A stretch of 18,687 nucleotides of DNA from Lachnospiraceae bacterium UBA1755 (GTDB lineage Bacteria; Bacillota; Clostridia; Lachnospirales; Lachnospiraceae): contig DCHJ01000059.1 in the NCBI GenBank assembly GCA_002314805.1, forward strand, positions 1 through 18,687. Direction: 5' to 3'. A program made the position numbers and the translations under genes. Shown piece by piece: positions 1 through 7,677 of this stretch. The notes under the pieces were generated by a model. It saw only the letters and a program-made list of their open reading frames with translations. It was not told the origin of the DNA and searched no databases. The first letter of the stretch is position 1. Each line of letters opens with the position of its first letter.

Positions 1-1390
1 CCATACCACGAGCAACAACTGCTGCATGTGATGTCATACCGCCACGAACTGTAAGGATACCCTGTGCAGCCTTCATACCCTCGATATCCTCAGGTGAAGT
101 CTCAAGTCTTACAAGAACGACCTTCTTACCCTGCTCTGCCCAGTTCTTTGCATCCTCTGCTGTAAATACGATCTGTCCGCAGGCAGCACCCGGTGATGCA
201 CCGAGAGCCTTGCCGATCGGCATAACCTTCTTAAGCGCTGCTGCTGCGAATGTAGGATGAAGAAGTGAATCAAGGTTTCTGGGATCGATCATGGAAACTG
301 CCTTCTCCTCTGAGATCATACCCTCATCAACGAGGTCGCATGCGATCTTAAGAGCTGCCTTGGCTGTCCTCTTACCATTTCTTGTCTGAAGCATGTAAAG
401 CTTACCATGCTCTACTGTGAACTCCATATCCTGCATATCTCTGTAGTGGTCCTCAAGAGTCTTGCATACGTCCTTGAACTGTGCAAATGCCTCCGGGAAC
501 TTCTGCTCCATCTCTGTAATGTGCATAGGTGTACGGACACCTGCTACAACGTCTTCACCCTGTGCGTTTGTAAGGAACTCACCGAAGAGGCCCTTGGCAC
601 CTGTTGCGGGATCACGTGTGAATGCAACACCTGTACCACAGTCATCACCCATGTTGCCGAATGCCATTGACTGTACGTTTACTGCTGTGCCCCATGAATA
701 AGGGATATCATTATCACGGCGGTATACGTTGGCACGCGGGTTATCCCATGAACGGAATACAGCCTTGATAGCCTCTACAAGCTGCTCCTTCGGATCGCTC
801 GGGAAGTCCCTGCCGATTTTGGACTTGTACTCAGCCTTAAACTGGTTTGCAAGCTCCTTGAGATCCTCAGCCGTAAGCTCAACGTCCTGCTTAACGCCCT
901 TCTTCTCTTTCATCTGGTCGATAAGAGCCTCAAAATACTTCTTGCCGACTTCCATAACTACGTCTGAGAACATTTGGATGAATCTCCTGTAGCAATCCCA
1001 TGCCCAGCGCGGGTTCCCTGACTTCTCAGCAAGTGTATTTACAACATCCTCGTTAAGACCGAGGTTAAGGATCGTATCCATCATACCCGGCATTGATGCA
1101 CGTGCGCCTGAACGTACAGAAACGAGAAGCGGGTTCTCCCTGTCACCAAACTTCTTGCCCGTGATCTCTTCCATCTTTGTAACATAGTCCATGATCTGAC
1201 CCATGATCTCGTCATTGATGTTCTTTCCGTCCTCATAATACTGAGTACAAGCTTCAGTTGTGATCGTAAAACCCTGCGGTACCGGAAGGTTGATATTGGT
1301 CATCTCTGCAAGATTGGCGCCCTTACCACCGAGGAGGTTTCTCATGTCTGCGTTACCCTCTGTAAACAAATACACCCATTTGTTTGCCAT
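1..1390 (-). CDS. ppdK: Pyruvate, phosphate dikinase, N-terminal 463 codons (runs off the left edge)
   Basis: Interconverts pyruvate + ATP + phosphate and phosphoenolpyruvate + AMP + pyrophosphate in the cytosol, usually in glycolysis or gluconeogenesis of anaerobes. The visible part starts MANKWVYLFTEG and contains the ATP-grasp segment with VSVRSGARASMPGMMDT (about residues 94-110). It ends inside the phosphohistidine domain, in GGMTSHAAVVARGM. The histidine of TSH is codon 455 (bases 26-28), the same number as the catalytic His of the Clostridium symbiosum enzyme, so the start and reading frame are secure. AAGGGAG lies 8 bases before the ATG. The full family length is about 870-880 residues, so roughly half the gene, including the PEP/pyruvate-binding barrel, lies outside the window. 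A hairpin upstream separates it from the HD gene, so it is probably transcribed alone. Confidence 0.97.
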   Translation of the reverse strand, partial: MANKWVYLFTEGNADMRNLLGGKGANLAEMTNINLPVPQGFTITTEACTQYYEDGKNINDEIMGQIMDYVTKMEEITGKKFGDRENPLLVSVRSGARASMPGMMDTILNLGLNEDVVNTLAEKSGNPRWAWDCYRRFIQMFSDVVMEVGKKYFEALIDQMKEKKGVKQDVELTAEDLKELANQFKAEYKSKIGRDFPSDPKEQLVEAIKAVFRSWDNPRANVYRRDNDIPYSWGTAVNVQSMAFGNMGDDCGTGVAFTRDPATGAKGLFGEFLTNAQGEDVVAGVRTPMHITEMEQKFPEAFAQFKDVCKTLEDHYRDMQDMEFTVEHGKLYMLQTRNGKRTAKAALKIACDLVDEGMISEEKAVSMIDPRNLDSLLHPTFAAAALKKVMPIGKALGASPGAACGQIVFTAEDAKNWAEQGKKVVLVRLETSPEDIEGMKAAQGILTVRGGMTSHAAVVARGM

Positions 1391-1426
1391 AATTTTTCTC
1401 CCTTAAAAATTATTTTTATATGAACT

Positions 1427-1455
1427 CTAATAGTTTCAAAGCTTTAGTATCACAA
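1427..1455 (-). promoter_or_regulatory. Possible ppdK promoter
   Basis: On the minus strand TTGTGA (1455-1450) and TATTAG (1432-1427) are 17 bases apart, each matching the sigma-A consensus at four of six positions. They sit between the hairpin after the HD gene and the ppdK ribosome binding site. The region is AT-rich and other pairs can be drawn, so this is a weak call. Confidence 0.3.
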
Positions 1456-1456
1456 A

Positions 1457-1480
1457 GGGATATGATATCACACATATCCC
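1457..1480 (-). terminator. Possible terminator after the HD-domain gene
   Basis: Perfect 8-bp stem GGGATATG/CATATCCC with an 8-base loop, starting 15 bases after the HD gene stop. On the minus strand it is followed only by TTTGTG, so the U-tract is short and the stem is AT-rich. It could be a weak terminator. Confidence 0.4.
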
Positions 1481-1495
1481 TCAAAAATCAATAGC

Positions 1496-2032
1496 TTAAC
1501 CGCTTAATTTATGAAACCACTCCAGATATCTGCGCTCTACTTCGGCAAAATCCACAAAATCGTAAGAAAGTGCTATGTGGACCTCCGGTTCGGGCTCATT
1601 TTCCATCTGCAGCAGGGTATGAAGGTCAAAATAAAGCATTACATCATCTATCTCACGGACCTTTGCGTTCTCGTCCAGAGTCACATCAGAGCCAAGAAAT
1701 TTTGTGTAAATCAGTGACAGGAGTCTGTCCTCATAGCCGTAATATTCCGGCATAAAGACCTTGAGCGGTCTGGGTACATCCGAAAGGTAGCATTCCGATG
1801 CATCATGCAGGAGACATGCCAGCTGTACTCTCCGGGAGTATCCTCTCGCCTCGGCCTCCGCCGCACAGTTGATACAGTGCTGCGCTACTGAAAAAAATGA
1901 CCTCACCTGCCCGTTTCCCCTGCAGATAAGCGGGAGTGAATGTGCAATATCCTCTATCCTGATATGCTCCGGTCCTGCCTCCAGCGGATTGAAGCGTATG
2001 CCGGTATATGTTGTTATTCTGTTATCTGACAT
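1496..2032 (-). CDS. HD-domain phosphohydrolase (YfbR-like)
   Basis: A 178-residue protein that fits the HD metal-dependent phosphohydrolase superfamily. The expected ligands are visible: H52 in FSVAQHC, the H76-D77 pair in LLHDASE and D130 in EIDD. The segment ASECYLSDVPRPLK after the HD pair is typical of the branch that includes YfbR-type 5'-deoxynucleotidases, so nucleotide monophosphate hydrolysis is the most likely activity, but the substrate cannot be read from the sequence. The ATG is preceded by AAGGAAG with a short spacer. It lies 137 bp downstream of the membrane protein gene with no clear terminator between, so co-transcription is possible. A weak hairpin follows it. Confidence 0.8.
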   Translation of the reverse strand: MSDNRITTYTGIRFNPLEAGPEHIRIEDIAHSLPLICRGNGQVRSFFSVAQHCINCAAEAEARGYSRRVQLACLLHDASECYLSDVPRPLKVFMPEYYGYEDRLLSLIYTKFLGSDVTLDENAKVREIDDVMLYFDLHTLLQMENEPEPEVHIALSYDFVDFAEVERRYLEWFHKLSG

Positions 2033-2169
2033 CTGACTTCCTTATTCTTCTGTACTGCACGACAGATGACCCCCTTGCCGGTTCCCGTCACTGCAGCACC
2101 TATTCCTCCGTTCTGTATTTCCTACGCATCTGCTGCCTCTGTAAATTCCGCGGCCGCCTGTACTGATGC

Positions 2170-3477
2170 CTACTGTGATGATCCCGCCTGAACTGATGCA
2201 GTCTGTACCGAAACCTCCTGAACTGATGCAGTCTGTACTGAAACCGCCTGTTCTGCTCCTGACTGATCTGCTGCTGTCCCTGCGTCTGTGAGACCGGTCT
2301 CAGCGGCCGCCGTATCTGCAGCATTCACACCCGCAATTGCAGCTGCCGGCGCACCCGTCTCATCGGCTGAAGCCACTGCTGTTTCCGGATCAGCTGTGGC
2401 CGTTTCTCCTCCTGCGGAATTATCACTCTCTGCTCCGGTCACGTCACCTTCCGTACTCTGCTGACCAGCCCCTGCCGCCGGGACATCACCTCCCGCAGCT
2501 GCCGCCTTGGCTATGTCTGCCGTCCCGGCATCTGACGCATCTGCACCCGATGTCTCTGCGCTGTCAGCTGCAATAGCGTCCAAAGCTGCCGTATCCGCCG
2601 GACTTAGCTCCGGTCTCTGATACAGTAATGCAAAAGCATTGAGATTGGCATTGGCTGCCGCAAGTATAAGCATAGCGGCTCCGAATACTGCTGCTACAAT
2701 GGCTCCGCAGATCAGATATACCACAGCAGCAATTGCAAGGCTGATAAGTATCTGAACGATATTGCAGGCAAGGAGCAAAAGCATATTTACAAAAGTCACA
2801 TAGCTTGAGTACTGAGGCCTCCTGTCGTCTCCTGCCGTAAGCCATACGCTGAAGAGCACAATATAGCAGAAGGCAAGCGGCAGCAGCGCAGCCATGATAA
2901 TACCCGCAGTAAGATTCAAAACACATACAAGGATAATGATGTCTACCCATATGCCAAGAAGCACGATCCTCGCCATCTGCTCAAGGATTATACGGAAAAT
3001 ATTGTCGGGATGCATATCATATCTTCCGAACATGGTGACCAGAGTGGTACCGGCAAATACACCCAGTATCTGTATCACAGCAAAGAGAATGACCGCAACA
3101 ATAATACCAGCGACACATTCCGCAACATATGTAACTACCTGTCCGAAATAAGCCGTATAGCTGCTGATGACTCCGATGATCGACTCACCGATCGTCTCAT
3201 TTACAACAACCGGCTGCTCCTCTCCCGACAGTACCTCCGGAGAAATATTATGCTTTACCGCATTGAAGGTACCGGTGATACTGTCTCCGATCCTCCCAAG
3301 AGAAAGCTCCGACGATTCAGTGGTTTCCTCAATCGAAGCAACCATCTGCTTAACCTCTCTTATACTCTTGTTGACAGTTGTCTGCGCACCGATGATAAGT
3401 GCAAGATACATCACTCCCAGCGCAACAAAAACATACTTCAGATTGGCGAAGTAATTTTTCATACAGATCTTAAACAT
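2170..3477 (-). CDS. Multi-pass membrane protein with Ala-rich acidic C-terminal tail
   Basis: Not recognised as a named family. The chosen ATG (3477) follows CAGGAGAG at a good distance and gives MFKICMKNYFANLKY, 435 residues; the reading frame stays open upstream to 3588 but without a ribosome binding site. Hydrophobic segments lie at about residues 13-31, 118-147, 168-190, 192-214, 228-252 and 253-280. An 80-residue polar stretch rich in Glu and Ser lies between the first two. Residues 296-435 form a low-complexity tail dominated by Ala, Gly, Asp, Glu, Thr and Ser. It ends in an imperfect 10-residue duplication (VSVQTASVQ twice) that is also visible as a 30-bp DNA repeat. The side of the membrane that carries the tail is unknown. 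Such tails are often disordered surface or scaffold segments, but no function can be assigned. Confidence 0.75.
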   Translation of the reverse strand: MFKICMKNYFANLKYVFVALGVMYLALIIGAQTTVNKSIREVKQMVASIEETTESSELSLGRIGDSITGTFNAVKHNISPEVLSGEEQPVVVNETIGESIIGVISSYTAYFGQVVTYVAECVAGIIVAVILFAVIQILGVFAGTTLVTMFGRYDMHPDNIFRIILEQMARIVLLGIWVDIIILVCVLNLTAGIIMAALLPLAFCYIVLFSVWLTAGDDRRPQYSSYVTFVNMLLLLACNIVQILISLAIAAVVYLICGAIVAAVFGAAMLILAAANANLNAFALLYQRPELSPADTAALDAIAADSAETSGADASDAGTADIAKAAAAGGDVPAAGAGQQSTEGDVTGAESDNSAGGETATADPETAVASADETGAPAAAIAGVNAADTAAAETGLTDAGTAADQSGAEQAVSVQTASVQEVSVQTASVQAGSSQ

Positions 3478-3605
3478 AGTATTCTCTCCTGTAGCTTTTC
3501 CGGTGTACATCTGCACAGAGCTGCTCATGAACATTGTGCGTACTTCCTGCACCACGCTGCCAGTACATCCCTTCATACATATGCACACGGCTGCGGACTG
3601 TCCGT

Positions 3606-3611
3606 ATTATA
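3606..3611 (-). promoter_or_regulatory. -10-like TATAAT upstream of the membrane protein gene
   Basis: A perfect TATAAT lies on the minus strand about 130 bases before the membrane protein ATG, in the 205-bp gap (3478-3682). No matching -35 element is seen at 16-18 bases. Apart from this, the gap shows only a 35-codon open frame judged unlikely to be real. Confidence 0.28.
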
Positions 3612-3682
3612 CTTCGGCTGCATCCGCACATTTCCGGCAGCCTGCATATCCTGCACATTGATTCCGCTCCGAATGTACATCC

Positions 3683-4123
3683 TCAGACGTTATTAGTGAT
3701 TATTGCTTCCACTATCTCTGCGGCCATGCCCACAAGCTCTGCGCAGGGTCTCTTCCTGTAGTATTCCTGCGTACGTTCTTCAGCCGTGCCACCCGTGGTC
3801 ACGGGTACTCCCGCAAGGAGCTCACGGCATACGATGGACCCGTTTTCCTCCCTGAACCGTGCAATTGCTTCCTGCACTATGGGATAGACATCATTTTTGG
3901 ATTGCGGGGTCGCATCTCCGCATACCAGTCCGAGAACCATAGCCATGCCCGTCACGGTACCGCACACCTCACGCATGCGTCCCACTCCGCCGCCAAGACC
4001 CACAGCCATCCTGGCAAGTGTATCCGCGTCAACACCAACTTCATCCTCAAAGGCCATAGCTACGGCCTGAGAACAATTGTAACCCAGCTTAAAATATTCG
4101 ATTGCTTTTTCTTTTCTGTTCAT
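3683..4123 (-). CDS. C_GCAxxG_C_C family (putative redox) protein
   Basis: A 146-residue protein matching the cysteine-patterned C_GCAxxG_C_C family of anaerobes. NCSQAV is at residues 16-21, and the AVGLGGGVGRMREVCGTVTGM core with its invariant Cys is at about residues 40-60. Further Cys residues lie in LVCGD, IVCREL and RPCAEL. The family is thought to be redox-active or to bind a metal or cluster, but its biochemical role is not established. The second signature reads CGTVTG rather than CGAVTG. There is no Shine-Dalgarno sequence before the ATG, and an in-frame TGA 17 bases upstream excludes an earlier start. The next ATG would delete the NCSQAV motif. A TATAAAAT box ends only 7 bases before the ATG. 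Confidence 0.88.
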   Translation of the reverse strand: MNRKEKAIEYFKLGYNCSQAVAMAFEDEVGVDADTLARMAVGLGGGVGRMREVCGTVTGMAMVLGLVCGDATPQSKNDVYPIVQEAIARFREENGSIVCRELLAGVPVTTGGTAEERTQEYYRKRPCAELVGMAAEIVEAIITNNV

Positions 4124-4130
4124 GGATAGT

Positions 4131-4138
4131 ATTTTATA
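4131..4138 (-). promoter_or_regulatory. -10-like TATAAAAT immediately before the start codon
   Basis: TATAAAAT on the minus strand lies 7 bases before the ATG of the C_GCAxxG_C_C gene. If it is the -10 box, transcription would begin at or within a few bases of the start codon, giving a leaderless or nearly leaderless mRNA. No good -35 box is present (TTTCAA at a 15-base spacing is the best found). Confidence 0.35.
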
Positions 4139-4160
4139 TCAAAGCCGGAATAATTGAAAG

Positions 4161-4203
4161 AAGGACTGTCTGAATTCATTTCGCAAAGACAAAACTGTTC
4201 CTT
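4161..4203 (-). terminator. Weak terminator-like hairpin after the methyltransferase gene
   Basis: Directly after the methyltransferase stop, AAGGA and TGTCT on the minus strand can pair with AGACA and TCCTT, leaving internal unpaired bases, followed by CTTTCAATTATT. The stem is interrupted and the U-tract poor, so this is tentative. Confidence 0.27.
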
Positions 4204-4824
4204 TCACAGCCCGAAGTCCAGTCTGACCAGACTTTTTCCGTTGGGAAGGCTGTCTATTTCTTTCCTGATCAGAGTATATCCAATGCCGGCCATTGTCCTT
4301 GTAAGTCCTTGCTCATCCATCTGGCAGTGCACCTTTTCAAGTCCGTCAAATGCATGGATATAGGGCGAATCAGAGACCCACTGCTTACTGTCTTCATTTA
4401 TCTGTATTATGCATGAGACATATTTGGGACCGATCCTTCTGACTGCGTCCGCAAAGACATCATATCCGATGTATTCAACGAGCAGGTTTGCAATTACCAG
4501 CTCAGCCACCGGCAGCAGTTCTCTCCGGTTGATGAGATCAATATGAAGGCACTCTAATACTCCCGACAGGTTTTCATATCGCGCTGCAGCTGCTGTCAGA
4601 TAATCTGCATTGATATCCACGCCGTACACCTTCTGATACTTTTTCCGGTCCACATGCTCCAGACCATTTCCACCTGCAATGCCCAATATCATTGCAGTGT
4701 TTACATCATAGGCTTCAAGCTGACTCTTCATGGTATGATTCATGGATTGAAGCTGTCTCACAGAATCCAGACTCATATGCTTTTCATAATCCGAAAGCCG
4801 TATTTCTTCCCATGGGTTATTCAT
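4204..4824 (-). CDS. Class I SAM-dependent methyltransferase
   Basis: A 206-residue protein with the Rossmann methyltransferase core. The SAM-binding motif I is ILGIAGGNG (residues 46-54), the acidic end of strand 2 is VYGVDIN (67-72), and the expected acidic residue follows in ECLHIDLINR (about 91-100). The substrate is unknown. The start at 4824 is chosen because AGGAGG lies about 10 bases upstream; an in-frame ATG at 4863 would add 13 residues encoded by the adjoining tandem repeat (MRERQCERGGAPV), which looks like repeat-derived extension. The gene is isolated from ilvE by a strong terminator and by the 14-bp repeat array, so it needs a promoter in or near the array. Confidence 0.85.
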   Translation of the reverse strand: MNNPWEEIRLSDYEKHMSLDSVRQLQSMNHTMKSQLEAYDVNTAMILGIAGGNGLEHVDRKKYQKVYGVDINADYLTAAAARYENLSGVLECLHIDLINRRELLPVAELVIANLLVEYIGYDVFADAVRRIGPKYVSCIIQINEDSKQWVSDSPYIHAFDGLEKVHCQMDEQGLTRTMAGIGYTLIRKEIDSLPNGKSLVRLDFGL

Positions 4825-4846
4825 CACAGGAGCTCCTCCTCTCTCG

Positions 4847-5098
4847 CATTGCCTTTCTCGCATCGCATCTCACACATTGTATCTCGCACGTCGCTTATTA
4901 CGCGTTGCCACTCACGCATTGCATCCCACACACTGTATCTCACACATTACATCCCACACACTGTATCTCACACATTGCATCCCACACACTGTATCTCACG
5001 GATCACATCTCACACACTGTATCTCACGGATCACATCTCATGCGCAGCATCTCGCACATTGCCTCTTATCCATTGCATCTCACGCATTGCATCCCATA
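4847..5098. repeat. Array of 18 tandem 14-bp units
   Basis: Eighteen consecutive 14-bp units fill the region without gaps; the plus-strand consensus is close to CATTGCATCCCACA. Units at both ends are degenerate and the centre is the most regular. From 4917 to 5000 units alternate between CATTGCATCCCACA-type and CACTGTATCTCACA-type, giving a 28-bp higher-order period. From 5001 the first type is replaced by GATCACATCTCACA. This fills most of the 381-bp gap between ilvE and the methyltransferase. Because 14 is not a multiple of 3 and the unit has no stop in any plus frame, long plus-strand open frames run through it; these are artefacts. Confidence 0.95.
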
Positions 5099-5126
5099 CT
5101 GTGTACACCGGTACAAAGGCTTTCAG

Positions 5127-5171
5127 AAAAAGGTCTGCCTCATTGATTATGCAGCAATGCGGCAGGCCTTT
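5127..5171 (-). terminator. Intrinsic terminator closing the ilvE transcript
   Basis: On the minus strand AAAGGCCTGCC pairs with GGCAGACCTTT (one G-U pair), with an inner CATTG/CAATG stem and a 9-base loop. The 3' arm runs into five U residues (5131-5127). It begins 34 bases after the ilvE stop and separates the operon from the repeat array and the methyltransferase gene. Confidence 0.85.
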
Positions 5172-5205
5172 AGCAATACTCTTCTGATATGTGTCTGACC
5201 GACAA

Positions 5206-6231
5206 TTACAATATCCTGCGGATCCATCCCTCAGGTGCTTCGATCTTTCCGCTCTGGATACCTGTGAGTGTCTCGTAAAGCTTCTTTGTGACAGGTCCCA
5301 TCTCATCCATACCTGCCGGGAAGTTAATGATCTCATCCTTGCCTACTACACGGCCTACAGGTGAGATAACAGCAGCTGTACCGCAGAGACCGCACTCGGC
5401 GAAATCCTTGAGCTCTGTGAACTTAACAGGTCTCTGTGTTGCCTTAAGTCCAAGATAATTCTCAGCTACATATACAAGTGATCTTCTGGTGATCGACGGA
5501 AGGATAGAATCCGACTTCGGAGTCACAAGTTCTCCGTCCTTTGTCACAAACAGGAAATTGGCTCCGCCTGTTTCCTCAACATAGGTTCTCGTTGCAGGAT
5601 CAAGGAACATATTCTCCGCAAAACCGTTGGCATGCGCAACCTCATGTGCATGTAAGCTCATTGCATAATTAAGCCCTGCCTTGATATGTCCTGTGCCTCT
5701 TGGAGCTGCGCGGTCAAAATCGCTTACACAGATAGAGATCGGCTTTGCTCCGCCCTTGAAGTAAGGTCCTACAGGGGTACAGAACATACGGAACTGATAT
5801 TCCTTTGCCGGCTTTACACCGATAACCGGTCCTGAAGCAAACATATACGGACGGATGTAAAGTGACGCGCCGCTGCCAAACGGGGGAACCCATGCGGCAT
5901 TCTCTTTTACCACCATATCAACTGCCTCGAGGAACTGCTCCTTCGGAAAAGGAGGCATCTCAAGTCTCTGAGCAGAGTCATACATACGGTCTGCATTCAT
6001 ATCAGGACGGAAAGTAACGATGCTTCCGTCTGCAGTGGTATAAGCCTTAAGACCTTCAAATACTTCCTGACAATACTGAAGGATACCTGCACATTCGTTG
6101 ATCACAACATCAGGATCGCTGACCATCTGACCACCGTCCCACTTGCCATCTTTAAAGTTTGAAACATATCTCTTGTCAGTGGGCATATAATCAAATCCGA
6201 GGCTGCCCCATTCCAGATTCTTCTTTTCCAT
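5206..6231 (-). CDS. ilvE: Branched-chain amino acid aminotransferase
   Basis: A PLP-dependent class IV aminotransferase that interconverts Val, Ile and Leu with their 2-oxoacids using 2-oxoglutarate/glutamate. It has 341 residues with the chosen start, usual for the bacterial type II (BCAT) branch. Landmarks are EVFEGLKAY (56-64), the PLP lysine K184 in RGTGHIKAGLNYA, EETGGANFLF, the phosphate-binding SILPSITRRSL, and ECGLCGTAAVISPVG near the C-terminus. The start at 6231 has GGAG 9 bases upstream; the frame continues to 6276 but without a ribosome binding site. It follows the oxidoreductase gamma gene after 165 bp holding the 24-bp shared element, and ends at a strong terminator. Its position makes it the step linking the 2-oxoacids handled by the oxidoreductase to amino acids. 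Confidence 0.96.
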   Translation of the reverse strand: MEKKNLEWGSLGFDYMPTDKRYVSNFKDGKWDGGQMVSDPDVVINECAGILQYCQEVFEGLKAYTTADGSIVTFRPDMNADRMYDSAQRLEMPPFPKEQFLEAVDMVVKENAAWVPPFGSGASLYIRPYMFASGPVIGVKPAKEYQFRMFCTPVGPYFKGGAKPISICVSDFDRAAPRGTGHIKAGLNYAMSLHAHEVAHANGFAENMFLDPATRTYVEETGGANFLFVTKDGELVTPKSDSILPSITRRSLVYVAENYLGLKATQRPVKFTELKDFAECGLCGTAAVISPVGRVVGKDEIINFPAGMDEMGPVTKKLYETLTGIQSGKIEAPEGWIRRIL

Positions 6232-6330
6232 AATCATCTTCTCCGTTCTCTGGTATTTCTTCTTACCAATAACCACACCAGATAAATATTCATATATTCG
6301 CCAAGTCAGAGCCTGTCCTCAGCCTGTAAT

Positions 6331-6354
6331 GGCGTATTTGATTAAAAGACACTG
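6331..6354 (-). promoter_or_regulatory. 24-bp shared element, copy 1 (100 bp upstream of ilvE)
   Basis: Matches 12025-12048 at 21 of 24 positions, with an identical 14-bp core ATTAAAAGACACTG (plus strand). All three differences are transitions. It lies 100 bases upstream of the ilvE ATG; the other copy lies 108 bases upstream of the second HTH-cupin synthetase gene. This may be a shared operator or promoter element. A remnant of a dispersed repeat is also possible, since on the minus strand both copies can be read as the peptide QCLLIKY and two of the three differences are synonymous in that frame. Confidence 0.5.
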
Positions 6355-6366
6355 CTCTTGCAATAA

Positions 6367-6386
6367 TCCGGGCCGAAGCTGCCGGA
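6367..6386 (-). terminator. Weak hairpin after the gamma subunit gene
   Basis: TCCGG/CCGGA stem with a 10-base loop, 10 bases after the gamma subunit stop and followed by TTATTG on the minus strand. It is too weak to be a confident terminator; partial termination or mRNA 3'-end protection is possible. Confidence 0.28.
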
Positions 6387-6396
6387 CCCTGCGTTT

Positions 6397-6930
6397 TTAT
6401 TCAAATGTCTTTCCTGTATCCATGGCCTTGAAATTCAGGTCAAGAAGATCCGCATGTCTTGCAGATATGCACTTTGCAAGTGCCTTGCCTACATTCTCTT
6501 CGTCATACTCAGACACGACCTGAAGAAGCTTTCCTGCAAGTACCATATTGGCAAGTGTAGGTGCTCCCATCTCGCCGGCAAGTCTGCTTGCCGGGATGTA
6601 GTATACATCTACATCTGTTCTTTCAACCTTTCTCTCAATAAGCGTTGAATCTACCAGGATCATTCCTCCCGGTTTAACTTCTGATTCGTACTTATCAAGT
6701 GACGGAAGGTTCATTGCTACGAGCACATCAGGGTGACTGATGAGCGGAGCTCCGATAGGATCATCACTTACTATAACGCTGCAGTTTGCAGTACCGCCGC
6801 GCATCTCAGGACCGTATGAGGGGATCCAGCTTACATGCTTTCCTTCGATAAGAGCCTTGTAGGCAAGTACCTTTCCCGAAAACAGAAGTCCCTGTCCGCC
6901 GAAGCCTGCGAATAAATATTCTCTTGTCAT
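6397..6930 (-). CDS. 2-oxoacid:ferredoxin oxidoreductase, gamma subunit
   Basis: The 177-residue gamma subunit of a pyruvate/2-ketoisovalerate-type ferredoxin oxidoreductase; in this family it helps form the CoA-handling and catalytic interface. The N-terminal GFGGQGLLFSGK (9-20) and IPSYGPEMRGGTANC (37-51) are family signatures. It overlaps the beta subunit stop by 4 bp (ATGA), so the two are translationally coupled. Together with the delta, alpha and beta genes immediately upstream it completes a four-subunit enzyme. The ilvE neighbour and the Leu/Ile/Val leader upstream point to branched-chain 2-oxoacids as substrates; a 2-oxoglutarate or indolepyruvate enzyme cannot be excluded from motifs alone. 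Confidence 0.92.
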   Translation of the reverse strand: MTREYLFAGFGGQGLLFSGKVLAYKALIEGKHVSWIPSYGPEMRGGTANCSVIVSDDPIGAPLISHPDVLVAMNLPSLDKYESEVKPGGMILVDSTLIERKVERTDVDVYYIPASRLAGEMGAPTLANMVLAGKLLQVVSEYDEENVGKALAKCISARHADLLDLNFKAMDTGKTFE

Positions 6931-7676
6931 TGAGCTGCCTCCTTACTGCGATCCTTATAAACTCCGAGCGGATAATAAGGTATCATCGCTTCATCGATCC
7001 ACTTAAGTGCTTCCTGCGGTGTCTTTCCCCAGTTTGTAGGACATGCAGAAATGACCTCCACGAGTGAAAAGCCCTTGCCATCTATCTGATTCTGGAATGC
7101 TTTTCTGATCGCCTTCTTTGCTGCCCTTACATTGGCTACGCTGTTTACTGCCACTCTCTCAAGATACTCAGGTCCGTCAAGCTGAGCGAGCATCTCGCAT
7201 ACCTTTACAGGATAACCGCATACCTTAGGATCTCTTCCGTATGGCGATGTCTGTGTTACCTGTCCGGGGAGTGATGTAGGCGCCATCTGGCCGCCTGTCA
7301 TTCCATAGATCGCGTTATTGACGAAGATAACCGTGATGTTCTCATTTCTTGCTGCGGCATGTACTGTCTCTGCAGTACCGATGGAAGCGAGGTCGCCGTC
7401 GCCCTGGTATGAGAATACGATGTTATCGGGATTGGCTCTCTTAGCTCCTGTTGCAACTGCCGGTGCACGTCCGTGAGCTGCCTCGATCATATCACATGCG
7501 AAATAGTCATAAGCCATTACTGCACACCCAACAGGAGCGATACCGATGGTCTTCCCTTCGATACCGAGTTCATCGATTGCTTCAGCCACAAGCCTGTGGA
7601 TTATACCGTGTGTACATCCCGGACAATAATGAAGCGGTGCATCAGTAAGTGCATGAGGTTTTTCAAATACTACCAT
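6927..7676 (-). CDS. 2-oxoacid:ferredoxin oxidoreductase, beta (thiamine diphosphate) subunit
   Basis: The 249-residue TPP-binding subunit. HYCPGCTHG (16-24) is the conserved N-terminal motif. The thiamine diphosphate/Mg motif runs from GDGDLASIG (92-100) to the Asn pair at 120-121, followed by YGMTGGQ. It carries out decarboxylation or, in reverse, reductive carboxylation of a 2-oxoacid/acyl-CoA pair. Its ATG has AGGAGG 8 bases upstream and comes 1 base after the alpha subunit stop. No C-terminal ferredoxin domain is present, consistent with the separate small ferredoxin subunit encoded at the head of this cluster. Confidence 0.94.
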   Translation of the reverse strand: MVVFEKPHALTDAPLHYCPGCTHGIIHRLVAEAIDELGIEGKTIGIAPVGCAVMAYDYFACDMIEAAHGRAPAVATGAKRANPDNIVFSYQGDGDLASIGTAETVHAAARNENITVIFVNNAIYGMTGGQMAPTSLPGQVTQTSPYGRDPKVCGYPVKVCEMLAQLDGPEYLERVAVNSVANVRAAKKAIRKAFQNQIDGKGFSLVEVISACPTNWGKTPQEALKWIDEAMIPYYPLGVYKDRSKEAAQ

Positions 7677-7677
7677 A

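Noticed and set aside
2100..2324. 74-residue Arg/Gln-rich minus-strand frame (QFRRFRYRLHQFRR)
   Set aside because: It is an out-of-frame reading of the low-complexity tail of the membrane protein. The repeated residues come from the 30-bp duplication there.
3573..3680. 35-codon minus-strand ORF right after the C_GCAxxG_C_C gene
   Set aside because: GAGG touches the ATG with no proper spacing, the peptide (MYIRSGINVQ...) shows no recognisable pattern, and another frame of the same stretch is also open.
4654..5198. Long plus-strand open frames with repeated His/Thr/Ser/Cys-rich peptides
   Set aside because: They exist because the 14-bp repeat has no stop codon in any plus frame. Different frames give the same repeated peptide, there is no ribosome binding site, and one frame also runs antisense through the methyltransferase.
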